Assembly: GCA_947500545.1 (NCBI GenBank)
Contig: CANMSO010000014.1
Location: forward strand, 1 to 62,730
Source: an uncultured Aquimarina sp.
Lineage (GTDB): Bacteria > Bacteroidota > Bacteroidia > Flavobacteriales > Flavobacteriaceae
Reading direction: 5' to 3'
DNA: 62,730 nt
The notes under the pieces: generated by a model
What the model saw: the letters and a program-made list of their open reading frames with translations, nothing else
What the model was told of the DNA's origin: nothing
The model's database searches: none
Shown: positions 44,560 to 53,201 of the stretch, piece after piece
Position numbering within the stretch: position 1 is the first letter of the stretch
Layout: each line of letters opens with the position of its first letter
Made by a program: the position numbers and the translations under genes

Positions 44560-46908
44560 TTAAAATTTATAAGTATAATTTATAGCTGGAATAAATTGTA
44601 AAATCGATACTTTTTTAAGTTGTGGATCATCGAAATAATAAAAGAACGGGTTTTTTCTACCATAAATATTATATACTGAAAAGGCCCAGGTACGCTCTCT
44701 GTTCTTAGCGAATTTTTTATGAAACTGAACTCCAAAATCCAATCGGTGATAGCTCTCACCTCTAAAGTTATTTCGTTCTGTGCTAAAAGGTGTTGTTCCT
44801 CCTGAATTAAACAACCCTATTGGAATAGGAAAATTACTGGCATTTGATAGCGCTTCTCTATCTGGTAAATTAAAGTTGTTACCTGTAGAAAACACCCAAG
44901 AACCTGATAAGGTGATCTTTTCATTTGGTTTGTAAATCCCTACTAATGACAAATCATGTCGTCGATCGTATCTTGAGAAAAACTTTCTTCCTTGGTTGAG
45001 TTCATCAAACTGTCTTTCTGACCATGAAAGTGTATACCCCAACCATCCTGTGAGTTTTCCGGTTTTCTTTCTTAATAGTAATTCGGCACCATAAGCCCAT
45101 CCTTGTCCTGTTGTAATATTTTCTTCCCAATCAATTTCTCTTCCGGTTTCAAGATCTTCTAGTAATAAAAATGAAGCTCCTTCTTTGTAAGATATCACAT
45201 CATCCATTTTTTTATAATATCCTTCTAGGGTTATAGAGTAACCATCTTCTAGAAAGTCTTTGGCAAGACCTAATGCATATTGTTGAGAAACTTGTGGTTT
45301 TAATTGGTCTGTAGAGGACACCCATAAATCTGTAGGTAAGCCTATTCCCGAATTAGAAAGTAAATGGATATATTGGTTCATTTTGGAATACGATGCTTTC
45401 AAAGCCAGATCAGGTTTAATATTCCATGCAATGGTAGCTCTAGGCTCAAAATTAAGGTAACTTTTAGACTTAAAGTTAAAATGAGTAACCCGCACTCCCG
45501 GAGAAAAACTTAGTGAATTTGATATTTTCCAATCATCTTCAGCATATACTGCACTTTCTAGTGATTTTATTTCTTGTTTTACATCGATGTTATCCTCTTC
45601 TGTAGCTCTAAGTTTTGATTGTTTAGGAATAAAACTATGATAAGTAGAAGCAACCCCAAAACGTATTGAATGCTTAGGATTTGGGTAATAATCAAAATCA
45701 GCCTTGATACCATAATCATTGATCCCAGAGCTTAGTTTAAATAAGAAACGGTTATCGTTAATCTTCTCATCATACTTAAGGCCAAAATTGTAATTACTAA
45801 AAATAAGAGAAGTATTAGAAAAGAATTTATCACTAAACTGATGATTCCATCGCAAGGTAGAAGTAACATTACCCCAAAACAACCTTGTCTTAAATCGCTC
45901 ATCATCAAATTTTTCGTCGCCAGTAAACTTATCTTGCCCGAAATAATTACTCCAGTACAATTTATTTTTTTCATTAAAAACATGATGAATTTTAAAATTT
46001 AGGTCCATAAAGTAAAACCCTGCCTTAAGATCTGAGCGTTGAAACGGTTTTGACAATAAATCGGCATAAGTTCTACGTCCACTAAAAATAAAAGAGGTTT
46101 TTCCTTTATTGATCGGCCCTTCTAAAAGTAAGGAAGAAGATATCAATCCCACATTAATTTTCCCACTTAATCGTTCTTTATTACCATTTTTAGTATCTAT
46201 CTTAAGTACCGATGATAGCCTACCACCAAACCTTGCCGGAAACCCTCCTTTGAAAGTTTCTATTGATTTTATAGCATCTCCATTAAATACAGAAAAAATA
46301 CCAAACAAGTGATTCGAGTTGTATACAGGAGCCTCATCTAATATGATTAGGTTTTGATCCGGTGTTCCTCCTCTTACAAAGAAACCTGCACTTCCCTCGT
46401 TCCCTCTTTGAATTCCCGGCATTAATTGTAACGCTTTGATAACATCTTTCTCTCCTAAAATTGCCGGAATATCTTGTATTTCTGAAGGTTTTATAGTCAC
46501 TGAACTCATTTGCGTTACCTGACTTTCGTTTACTCCTCTGTCTGTATTTACAATCACTTCATCAAGGCTTTCAGTAGATAATTGCATATCTATATTGAGC
46601 TGGGTATCGTCTGTTAGGTTTATTGTTTTGTTGATTGTTCCGTATCCTACAAAAGATATCACCAGCTTATGTACTCCTCCCGGAATTGTAAGTGAAAAAA
46701 AGCCATAGTCATTGGTGGTAGTTCCTACTCTCCTGTCTGGAATATAGATAGATACCATAGGTAGATATTCCTGGCTACCTGTTTCTTTAATGTATCCACT
46801 AATTGTATATTTTTCTGATTTTAGATTATCCCCTTCCGATTGACTGAATAGTACGTTAATGCCCATGAGTAGTACCCAAAAAGCAAGGATTACTTGTTTT
46901 GTTTTCAA
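44560..46908 (-). CDS. TonB-dependent receptor without STN domain
   Basis: The 782-residue protein has a signal peptide (to about residue 22) and goes straight into the CarboxypepD-reg-like domain (YTISGYIKETG, about residue 33). The plug follows (IPAILGEKDVIKALQLMPG), then a barrel ending in Phe. It closely resembles the 864-residue receptor at 39834-42428, for example in the shared phrases EGSAGFFVRGGTPDQNLI and FKGGFPARFGGRLSSVLKI, but it lacks the 80-residue STN signalling domain. It should import a ligand without passing a signal of its own. The upstream gene in the transcript is a truncated FecR rather than a full one. Confidence 0.92.
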   Translation of the reverse strand: MKTKQVILAFWVLLMGINVLFSQSEGDNLKSEKYTISGYIKETGSQEYLPMVSIYIPDRRVGTTTNDYGFFSLTIPGGVHKLVISFVGYGTINKTINLTDDTQLNIDMQLSTESLDEVIVNTDRGVNESQVTQMSSVTIKPSEIQDIPAILGEKDVIKALQLMPGIQRGNEGSAGFFVRGGTPDQNLIILDEAPVYNSNHLFGIFSVFNGDAIKSIETFKGGFPARFGGRLSSVLKIDTKNGNKERLSGKINVGLISSSLLLEGPINKGKTSFIFSGRRTYADLLSKPFQRSDLKAGFYFMDLNFKIHHVFNEKNKLYWSNYFGQDKFTGDEKFDDERFKTRLFWGNVTSTLRWNHQFSDKFFSNTSLIFSNYNFGLKYDEKINDNRFLFKLSSGINDYGIKADFDYYPNPKHSIRFGVASTYHSFIPKQSKLRATEEDNIDVKQEIKSLESAVYAEDDWKISNSLSFSPGVRVTHFNFKSKSYLNFEPRATIAWNIKPDLALKASYSKMNQYIHLLSNSGIGLPTDLWVSSTDQLKPQVSQQYALGLAKDFLEDGYSITLEGYYKKMDDVISYKEGASFLLLEDLETGREIDWEENITTGQGWAYGAELLLRKKTGKLTGWLGYTLSWSERQFDELNQGRKFFSRYDRRHDLSLVGIYKPNEKITLSGSWVFSTGNNFNLPDREALSNASNFPIPIGLFNSGGTTPFSTERNNFRGESYHRLDFGVQFHKKFAKNRERTWAFSVYNIYGRKNPFFYYFDDPQLKKVSILQFIPAINYTYKF

Positions 46909-46977
46909 TTTCTCTAAATGTTTTATAGTTAATTTATCGGCTAATTCTGATATACCACCTCTAAAATGCTTATGATA

Positions 46978-47148
46978 TCAAAGAATTATTCTTTGAATCC
47001 ATAACCGCTGAAGTTTCTGGTAATAGCAGGTGTTATCGGTGCTTTGTGACACCCAATTTTTAACAAATATTTCTTCCTCTGGCGAGGACTTACCCGAAAA
47101 GTATTTAATCAATGAATACTCTAGACTACACTGGTTGTAAATGTTCAT
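46978..47148 (-). pseudogene. FecR N-terminal remnant, 56 codons
   Basis: A minus-strand frame from ATG 47148 to TGA 46978 encodes a 56-residue product starting MNIYNQCSLEYSLIKYF. The run YSLIKYFSGKSSPEEE, then IFVKNWVSQSTDN, then YQKLQRLW aligns with the first 50 residues of the intact FecR at 42478-43467 (LPILTRYFKDDVQEDE, then VFVKDWIAKSEAN, then FDEVELLW). The membrane helix, FecR domain and DUF4974 region are missing, and no continuation is seen in other frames down to the receptor start at 46908. It is either a decayed FecR or a stand-alone sigma-binding peptide. It sits between the sigma factor gene and the STN-less receptor gene, the usual fecR position. Confidence 0.7.
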
Positions 47149-47285
47149 GACTTATTTGTTTTTAAAGAGAGGTACTTTGGATTGGTAAACCGTTTTTAAA
47201 GCGCTCCACTTCTGTTCATTCATAGGTTATGACGAATAGAAAAACAAACACACGTAAGTCTAGTGTAAAAAAAGTGGAAATAAAA

Positions 47286-47861
47286 TTATAAAAACCTGCA
47301 AATCAATAATATAATACTTAAAAGAACTGACACTCTAATCTTTTTTATGGCATTACTGATATGAGTTTCTACGGTTCTTTTACTCAGATTCAATTCTTCT
47401 GCAATCTCTTGATTACTCTTTCCATTGAACCTACTTAGCATAAAAATTTTTTGATTTTGAGTAGGAAGAGTTTTTATTGCTTTATGAATTTTTTCCTTTA
47501 ATTCTGCATATCTAATTCTATCTGTATCCTCTTCTTCAACAGAAATTGAAGATTGGTAAAGAATACTATTCTTATGCTGTTGATGAATCTTATGAAGCTT
47601 GATGTAATCCAAGCATCTATTTCTAATAGTAGTATATAAAAAAGACTTTAAAGAGGTATGTATTACCAATTCATCTCTTTTTTCATAAAGCTTTATAAAG
47701 GTTTCCTGTGTTATATCCTTTGCCGTATCAAGATCTTGTACATATCCTTTAGCATATATAGTAAGTGCCTTGAAATATTCTTTAAACACAGATTCAAAAA
47801 CTTTTTCGTTTTTGTTTTTGATTTGCTCTATGAGAAGTTGATCGCTTGGCGTAGATTTCAA
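47286..47861 (-). CDS. ECF sigma-70 factor (FecI-like)
   Basis: The 191-residue protein has the sigma-70 region 2 (AKGYVQDLDTAKDITQETFIKLYEKR) and region 4 (LPTQNQKIFMLSRFNGKSNQEIAEELNLSKRTVETH) of an ECF factor. It resembles the FecI-like group that pairs with FecR. The last 15 residues are hydrophobic (VSVLLSIILLICRFL), a tail seen in many Bacteroidetes ECF factors that could touch the membrane. It is the first gene of the island and, by position, should drive transcription of the receptor genes downstream. Its control is discussed with the FecR remnant and the full FecR. Confidence 0.92.
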   Translation of the reverse strand: MKSTPSDQLLIEQIKNKNEKVFESVFKEYFKALTIYAKGYVQDLDTAKDITQETFIKLYEKRDELVIHTSLKSFLYTTIRNRCLDYIKLHKIHQQHKNSILYQSSISVEEEDTDRIRYAELKEKIHKAIKTLPTQNQKIFMLSRFNGKSNQEIAEELNLSKRTVETHISNAIKKIRVSVLLSIILLICRFL

Positions 47862-47961
47862 AAGATTATGATGTATGAATGCTAATTAAACGTAATCAAA
47901 GCATTACTAGTATATCAAAACAAAATACGATAAATATTTTGACATGTTGCAATAGACACTA

Positions 47962-49590
47962 TTATACACTTACTGTATACATCTTCTCACGAAGTTCTTT
48001 AATCTTTGCATCGCTCATATACTCATCAAAAGTAGTATAACGGTCAATCACTCCATTTGGCGTAAGTTCTATAACGCGATTACCAACAGTTTGAGCAAAC
48101 TCGTGATCATGGGTAGTAAATAATACAGTTCCTTTGAATTTTTTAAGCGAATTATTAAATGCTGTAATAGACTCCAAATCTAAGTGGTTTGTTGGTTCAT
48201 CCAGCATCAATACATTTGCTCTCGTCATCATCATCTTAGACAACATACAACGCACTTTTTCTCCTCCTGATAGTACATTAGATTTTTTCAAAGCTTCTTC
48301 TCCACTAAAGATCATTTTTCCTAAAAAACCTCTAAGGAATACTTCTTCACGTTCTTCTTCAGTCGTTGCCCATTGACGCAACCAATCAACAAGAGATAAG
48401 TCATTTTGAAAAAATTCACTATTATCTGCAGGTAAATATGATTGTGTTGTTGTAATACCCCAGGAAACCTTTCCTGAGTTAGCTTTTTGCTTATCATTTA
48501 ATATCTGATAAAAAGCAGTCGTAGCTCTTGAGTCTTTAGAGAAAACAACGACTTTATCTCCTTTATTTAGATTTATATCTATGTCTTTAAATAAGGTATC
48601 TCCTTCTATACTTGTGGCAGCTAAGCCTTCTACATTAAGAATCTGATCACCGGCCTCTCTATCTCTTTCAAATATAATAGCCGGGTAACGACGACTTGAT
48701 GGTTTAATATCTTCAATATTAAGTTTTTCGATCATCTTCTTACGAGAGGTAGCCTGTTTCGACTTTGCCACGTTGGCACTAAATCGGGCAATAAACTCTT
48801 GTAGTTCTTTTTTCTTCTCTTCTGCCTTTTTATTTTGTTGAGCTCTTTGTCTTGCAGCTAATTGAGAAGACTCATACCAAAATGTATAATTACCACTATA
48901 CTGGTTAATTTTTGAGAAATCAATATCTGAAATATGAGTACAAACAGCATCCAAAAAGTGACGGTCGTGAGATACCACGATTACAGTGTTATCATAATTC
49001 GCTAAAAAGTGTTCCAGCCAGGATATAGTTTCATAATCCAAATCATTTGTTGGCTCATCCATTACTAAAACATCTGGATTACCAAAAAGACATTGTGCAA
49101 TTAATACTCTTACTCTTTGCTTAGTATCAAGGTCAGCCATTGAAGTATAATGAAGATCTTCTTTGATACCTAAGTTAGAAAGCATTGCAGCAGCATCGCT
49201 ATCTGCATTCCAGCCATTCATTTCTTCAAACTGCACCTGAAGCTCCCCTATTTTCTCTGCATTTTCATCTGTATAATCAGCATACAGAGCATCTATTTCC
49301 TTTTTAATTTTATAAAGAGGTTTGTTACCCATAATTACAGCCTCGAGCACCGTATACTCATCATATGCATAATGATTCTGCTCTAAAACAGACATTCGTT
49401 TTCCAGGTTCTAAATGAACATGACCTGATGTAGGCTCCATTATACCAGAAAGTATTTTTAAAAATGTTGACTTTCCAGCACCATTGGCACCAATAATACC
49501 ATAACAATTACCTTGAGTAAAAGCAGTATTTACTTCATCAAAAAGTATTCGTTTACCAAATTGCACTGAGAGATTAGAAACTGATAACAT
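47962..49590 (-). CDS. ABC-F family ATP-binding protein (Uup/YbiT/EttA-like)
   Basis: The ATG at 49590 (542 residues, MLSVSNLSVQFGKRI) opens right into the first ATPase domain. A longer frame to 49656 adds 22 residues without family character. Two ATP-binding domains are visible. The first has Walker A GANGAGKST and Walker B VLVMDEPTNDLD. The second has the signature SGGEKVRCMLSK and Walker B MLDEPTNHLD. Between them lies the linker with the helical QNKKAEEKKKELQEF run. Both domains end with a His switch (VSHDRHF and TTHDHEF). No membrane segments exist, so this acts on the ribosome, as ABC-F proteins such as EttA do. YbiT is the closest type by layout. Confidence 0.93.
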   Translation of the reverse strand: MLSVSNLSVQFGKRILFDEVNTAFTQGNCYGIIGANGAGKSTFLKILSGIMEPTSGHVHLEPGKRMSVLEQNHYAYDEYTVLEAVIMGNKPLYKIKKEIDALYADYTDENAEKIGELQVQFEEMNGWNADSDAAAMLSNLGIKEDLHYTSMADLDTKQRVRVLIAQCLFGNPDVLVMDEPTNDLDYETISWLEHFLANYDNTVIVVSHDRHFLDAVCTHISDIDFSKINQYSGNYTFWYESSQLAARQRAQQNKKAEEKKKELQEFIARFSANVAKSKQATSRKKMIEKLNIEDIKPSSRRYPAIIFERDREAGDQILNVEGLAATSIEGDTLFKDIDINLNKGDKVVVFSKDSRATTAFYQILNDKQKANSGKVSWGITTTQSYLPADNSEFFQNDLSLVDWLRQWATTEEEREEVFLRGFLGKMIFSGEEALKKSNVLSGGEKVRCMLSKMMMTRANVLMLDEPTNHLDLESITAFNNSLKKFKGTVLFTTHDHEFAQTVGNRVIELTPNGVIDRYTTFDEYMSDAKIKELREKMYTVSV

Positions 49591-49797
49591 GATTGAAAAA
49601 TTGTAAGATTTGAATTTGGCGCAAAAGTAGAAAATTGGATTCAGAACCAGAAACAATCATGCATTAATTTAAGACTATAATTTATTGTTGATATTTTACT
49701 GGTATATCTCGTGGGTTTATTTGCTTTAAACGTCCTATCAAAACCACGTAAAGCCAATAATATCTTAATAATTAAAGAATTAACGTATCATTAACAA

Positions 49798-49825
49798 TTG
49801 TAACAGCTGATTCCCTTTACTTTTG
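49798..49825 (+). promoter_or_regulatory. Promoter candidate of the thioredoxin-fold lipoprotein gene
   Basis: TACTTTTG at 49818-49825 matches TAnnTTTG. TTG at 49798-49800 precedes it, but the spacing is only 17 bases, a little short. The gene starts 33 bases further on. Confidence 0.45.
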
Positions 49826-49857
49826 AGCGAGTAGTTAGTTAATTTATAGTTCCCAAA

Positions 49858-51288
49858 ATGCGATCTTCTATATTTAGATACTTGATAAAAGTTTCTTTTG
49901 TTTCTTGTTGTTTTTTAAGTTGTGAATCAACCGAAAAAAATGACAGAGAATTCACCTACTTTGGTGGGGAAATAGTTAATCCCAATACTAACTATATCGT
50001 TTTGTCCAAAGGTAAAGGAGTTAATGACACTATCCCGCTAGATAGAAATAATCGTTTTCTTTATAAGATTAAAAATTTAGATGAAGGGCTTTATGCATTT
50101 AGACATAAACCAGAAAATCAAATTGTTTTACTAGAAAAAGGTGATTCTATCCTTATGCGCTTAAATACCTTGGAGTTTGATGAGTCTTTGGTGTTTACTG
50201 GTGACGGAGCTAGGAAAAATAATTTCTTAATCGATATGTTCTTGCAAAATGAAACAGAAAGAGAAAGACTTCGTAGAACAGATTTTAGATTATCTCCTGT
50301 ATTTTTTTCTAAACATCAAGATTCCCTGCTGAAATCAAAAATGCAAGCTTTTGATAAGCTTACGAGTAAATATAAACTAAGTAGTCTTGCAGCAAAACTT
50401 ACGCAAGCTAGTTTTATATTTGATTATTATACCAGACATGAACTATATTATCAAAGACGATATGGTATTGGAGGACTTGATTCAACAAAAGATTTGCCTA
50501 GCAATTTTTTTGATTACAGAAATACCATAAATTTTAATGATGATGAGCTTAAAAGACTATACTCCTATAATATTTTTTTAAATCATTATTTTACAAATTA
50601 TACAGAAGAGCAAACAAAATACAAGGATCACGTTGGTAGCACTATATTTAAATTAAAATTAATAGATAGCCTTGTTCAACACCCATATATAAAAAATAAT
50701 CTAGTTAGGCGTGTAACAACAAAGTTTTTACTTGATAGTAAAAACAGCACTAATTCAAACAAGGTATTAAAACACTACTTATCTGTAAGCTCTAATAAAA
50801 AAAATCAAAAGGAATTAAGAAAACTAGCAAGATCAATCTCTAGATTGCGGCCAAATAATACAATTCCGGATCAAGACCTTATCACTTCAAAAGGGGAAAT
50901 AGTTAAGCTTTCTTCACTTTTTGAAAAACCAATTACAGCGCTTTATTTTTGGTCTATGGATAGAAAAGATCATTATATGAGGGCTCACAAAAAAGCATCA
51001 TACCTAAGCGCATTACATCCAAACATTGATTTTATCGCAATCAACACAGATGATGAACAGACAAAAAATTGGTTAAAAACAATTAAAAGACATCATTATA
51101 ACCTTAATAGTGAATACGAATTTAAGTATCCTAAATGTTCATCTGAAGAACTTGTAATTCATTATAGTGACAAAGTAATCCTTGTTAATAATAATGGCAA
51201 AATAATAAATGCTGAAGCAAACTTATTTTCTTATACTTTTGAAAAGCAGCTTTTAAAGTATACACGACTTGCCAGCCTAAATAAATAA
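49858..51288 (+). CDS. Thioredoxin-fold lipoprotein without the CXXC motif
   Basis: The 476-residue protein has a lipoprotein signal (CCFLSC, Cys about 22). Residues 30-120 resemble the DUF4369-like N-terminal domain of TlpA proteins (FGGEIVNPNTNYIVL). The middle is helical. The last 130 residues resemble a thioredoxin domain: ITSKGEIVKLSSLFEKPITALYFW, then FIAINTDDEQTKNWLK and ILVNNNGKIIN. At the position of WCxxC the sequence reads WSMDRKDH, so no CXXC is present and disulfide exchange is unlikely. The role may be binding rather than catalysis. The function is not known. Confidence 0.72.
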   Translation: MRSSIFRYLIKVSFVSCCFLSCESTEKNDREFTYFGGEIVNPNTNYIVLSKGKGVNDTIPLDRNNRFLYKIKNLDEGLYAFRHKPENQIVLLEKGDSILMRLNTLEFDESLVFTGDGARKNNFLIDMFLQNETERERLRRTDFRLSPVFFSKHQDSLLKSKMQAFDKLTSKYKLSSLAAKLTQASFIFDYYTRHELYYQRRYGIGGLDSTKDLPSNFFDYRNTINFNDDELKRLYSYNIFLNHYFTNYTEEQTKYKDHVGSTIFKLKLIDSLVQHPYIKNNLVRRVTTKFLLDSKNSTNSNKVLKHYLSVSSNKKNQKELRKLARSISRLRPNNTIPDQDLITSKGEIVKLSSLFEKPITALYFWSMDRKDHYMRAHKKASYLSALHPNIDFIAINTDDEQTKNWLKTIKRHHYNLNSEYEFKYPKCSSEELVIHYSDKVILVNNNGKIINAEANLFSYTFEKQLLKYTRLASLNK

Positions 51289-51325
51289 AAAAAGAGTCAC
51301 TAAATTTTTATAGTAACTCTTTTCA
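51289..51325. terminator. Bidirectional terminator between the lipoprotein and fsa genes
   Basis: AAAGAGTCACTA pairs with TAGTAACTCTTT, with one mismatch, around an 8-base loop, with A-rich and T-rich flanks. It suits the two convergent genes. Confidence 0.75.
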
Positions 51326-51350
51326 TATCTTATAGATATATGAATTATAT

Positions 51351-52004
51351 CTAATTTCCTTTTTTATAATCTGCAAGGAATTTTTCAAGACCTATGTCGG
51401 TCAATGGATGTTTTAATAATCCTTCAATAGATGAAAGAGGTCCTGTCATTACATCTGCTCCAATTTTTGCACAATCAATAACATGCATAGTATGTCTTAC
51501 GGACGCAGCTAAAATCTGTGTATCAAAACCATAATTATCATAAATCAATCTAATCTCTGCAATAAGGTTAAGACCATCTGTAGAGATATCATCTAACCTA
51601 CCAATAAATGGAGAAACATAAGTAGCCCCTGCTTTTGCCGCCAGCAATGCTTGCCCTGCAGAAAAAACAAGTGTACAATTTGTTTTTATACCATTATCGC
51701 TAAAATATTTGATTGCCTTTACTCCATCTTTAATCATAGGCACTTTTACGATGATTTGTTCATGAAGCTTTGCTAACTCCTCTCCTTCTTTAATAATCCC
51801 TTCATAATCTGTTGAGATCACTTCTGCACTTACATCTCCCGTTACAATATCACATATCTTTTTATAGTGATTAATGATATTCTCTTTACCAGTGATACCT
51901 TCTTTTGCCATTAGCGATGGGTTGGTAGTAACTCCATCCAAAACACCAAGATCTTGCGCTTCTTTAATCTGATCAAGGTTGGCAGTATCAATAAAAAACT
52001 TCAT
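51351..52004 (-). CDS. fsa: Fructose-6-phosphate aldolase / transaldolase, short form
   Basis: The 217-residue protein belongs to the short TalC/FSA branch of the transaldolase family. It begins MKFFIDTANLDQIKEAQDLG and has DGVTTNPSLMAKEG, the Schiff-base Lys within IIVKVPMIKDG (about residue 86), then TLVFSAGQALLAAKAGATYVSPFIGRLDD. Family members either carry out the transaldolase step or reversibly form fructose-6-phosphate from dihydroxyacetone and glyceraldehyde-3-phosphate. The two cannot be told apart safely by eye. The gene is separate from other sugar-phosphate genes. I use the fsa symbol provisionally. Confidence 0.85.
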   Translation of the reverse strand: MKFFIDTANLDQIKEAQDLGVLDGVTTNPSLMAKEGITGKENIINHYKKICDIVTGDVSAEVISTDYEGIIKEGEELAKLHEQIIVKVPMIKDGVKAIKYFSDNGIKTNCTLVFSAGQALLAAKAGATYVSPFIGRLDDISTDGLNLIAEIRLIYDNYGFDTQILAASVRHTMHVIDCAKIGADVMTGPLSSIEGLLKHPLTDIGLEKFLADYKKGN

Positions 52005-52095
52005 AGTAGTAATATTTAAATTTGTTGTGTATAATTTTTATGTTTTTCTCCTAGGTTGCGAAGATAAAATATTTGTAAACCAAAGAATGATAAAA

Positions 52096-52917
52096 TTATA
52101 ATTTATAATGATTCATTAACAGCCTCTCATACATCTTATCTGGCAAAATACGTTTAAGTACAATCGAAAATTTTTGCATAAACACGCCAACTTTGTAATG
52201 CACTTTAGGGTTTTTAGTTTTAATGATCTTATAAACCACTTTGGCCATTTCCATGGGATCGCTTCCAGAATCTACATGATCATTCATTAATTTTAATGTA
52301 TCTCCATAAACTTCTTTATAAGGAGAATTAGCAATAATAGGAACATGATATCTACCCGCTGCAATATTTGTGGCGAAATCTCCAGGCGCTACATTACACA
52401 TTTCAATATTAAAGCTCTTCAACTCCATCCTCCATGCTTCAGTCGTTATTTCAAGAGCTCCTTTAGAGGCACTATAAATCCCTCTAAACGGTAACCCCAT
52501 ATAACCAGCTATAGAAGTAACATTAATTACCAAACCATGTCCCTGCTTTCTCATTAAAGGCAAAGTTGCCTTTGTAACATCAATAGGACCAAAATAATTC
52601 GTAGTAAAGTTTTTTAATATCTCTTCTCGTGGCACCTCTTCTATTGCACCCATTATACCCGCTCCTGCATTATTAATCAAAATATCCAATCGACCATGCT
52701 TTTGTTCTATTTCATCTATGGCAGATTTGATACTATTAGTATCGGCTACATCTAATTGTAGAAGGGTAAATGGTTCAAAATTTGGGAACTTAGCCGGATT
52801 GCGACTGGTGCCGTACACAATATATCCTTTATTATGAAGAAATGTTCCAATTGATTTTCCTATCCCAGAGGAACCTCCTGTGATTAAAACAACAGTAGAA
52901 TTTTGATCGGTATTCAT
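52096..52917 (-). CDS. SDR family NAD(P)-dependent oxidoreductase
   Basis: The 273-residue classical short-chain dehydrogenase has the cofactor loop TGGSSGIG at about residues 13-20, NNAGAG at about 85, and the catalytic Ser and YSASK pair in VTSIAGYMGL and GIYSASKGALE (Tyr about 157, Lys about 161). The C-terminal tail of about 25 residues is hydrophobic and basic (VGVFMQKFSIVLKRIL). The substrate is unknown; the family acts on many alcohols and ketones. A TATATTTG box ends only 6 bases before the ATG, which suggests a very short or absent leader. Confidence 0.9.
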   Translation of the reverse strand: MNTDQNSTVVLITGGSSGIGKSIGTFLHNKGYIVYGTSRNPAKFPNFEPFTLLQLDVADTNSIKSAIDEIEQKHGRLDILINNAGAGIMGAIEEVPREEILKNFTTNYFGPIDVTKATLPLMRKQGHGLVINVTSIAGYMGLPFRGIYSASKGALEITTEAWRMELKSFNIEMCNVAPGDFATNIAAGRYHVPIIANSPYKEVYGDTLKLMNDHVDSGSDPMEMAKVVYKIIKTKNPKVHYKVGVFMQKFSIVLKRILPDKMYERLLMNHYKL

Positions 52918-52922
52918 GATCG

Positions 52923-52930
52923 CAAATATA
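52923..52930 (-). promoter_or_regulatory. -7 box of the SDR gene, next to the start codon
   Basis: On the minus strand TATATTTG, an exact TAnnTTTG match, ends 5-6 bases before the SDR start codon. If used, the mRNA would have almost no 5' leader. No clear -33 box is seen at the usual distance, so this is tentative. Confidence 0.4.
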
Positions 52931-53018
52931 CAATTCTGATTTACGAATAGAGACTAATGAACTTGTAATTATTGAGAGAAAAGAGATTTTTTTTCTGTAA
53001 CAATAGGGCGCAAAAAAA

Positions 53019-53112
53019 GGCAAGCTACCTACATCACACTGCTACAACCGTTTACCTTTGCTGCGTTCCCGCCCTGGAGGATTCAACAGGAGCTAGTTGT
53101 GTAGGACTTGCC
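53019..53112 (-). ncRNA. ffs: Small signal recognition particle RNA (4.5S-type SRP RNA)
   Basis: On the minus strand the ends GGCAAG and CTTGCC pair, followed inside by TCCTACA with TGTAGG-type pairing. This encloses the conserved SRP core with GGCGGGAACGCAGCAAAGG, which carries the Ffh-binding asymmetric bulge and the GGAA-type tetraloop equivalent (GGGAAC). The RNA is about 94 bases, ends in a run of T, and has a very good promoter just upstream. It forms a complex with Ffh that delivers nascent membrane and secreted proteins to the membrane. The exact ends are uncertain by a few bases. Confidence 0.92.
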
Positions 53113-53116
53113 ACTG

Positions 53117-53147
53117 CAAAGATACGATCTTTAGTATATAAAACAAT
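53117..53147 (-). promoter_or_regulatory. Promoter of the SRP RNA gene
   Basis: ATTG at 53147-53144, then exactly 19 bases, then TATCTTTG at 53124-53117, is a very close match to the Bacteroidetes promoter. The start of the RNA falls at the expected 5-7 bases downstream. Confidence 0.85.
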
Positions 53148-53201
53148 GATTTTTTAAACCCAATTAAAATAAATATCTTGCTATAAATTTTAATCATTCG
53201 C

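Noticed and set aside
39834..47861. Polysaccharide utilisation locus
   Set aside because: No SusD homologue, glycoside hydrolase or sulfatase is present; the lipoproteins are DUF4249.
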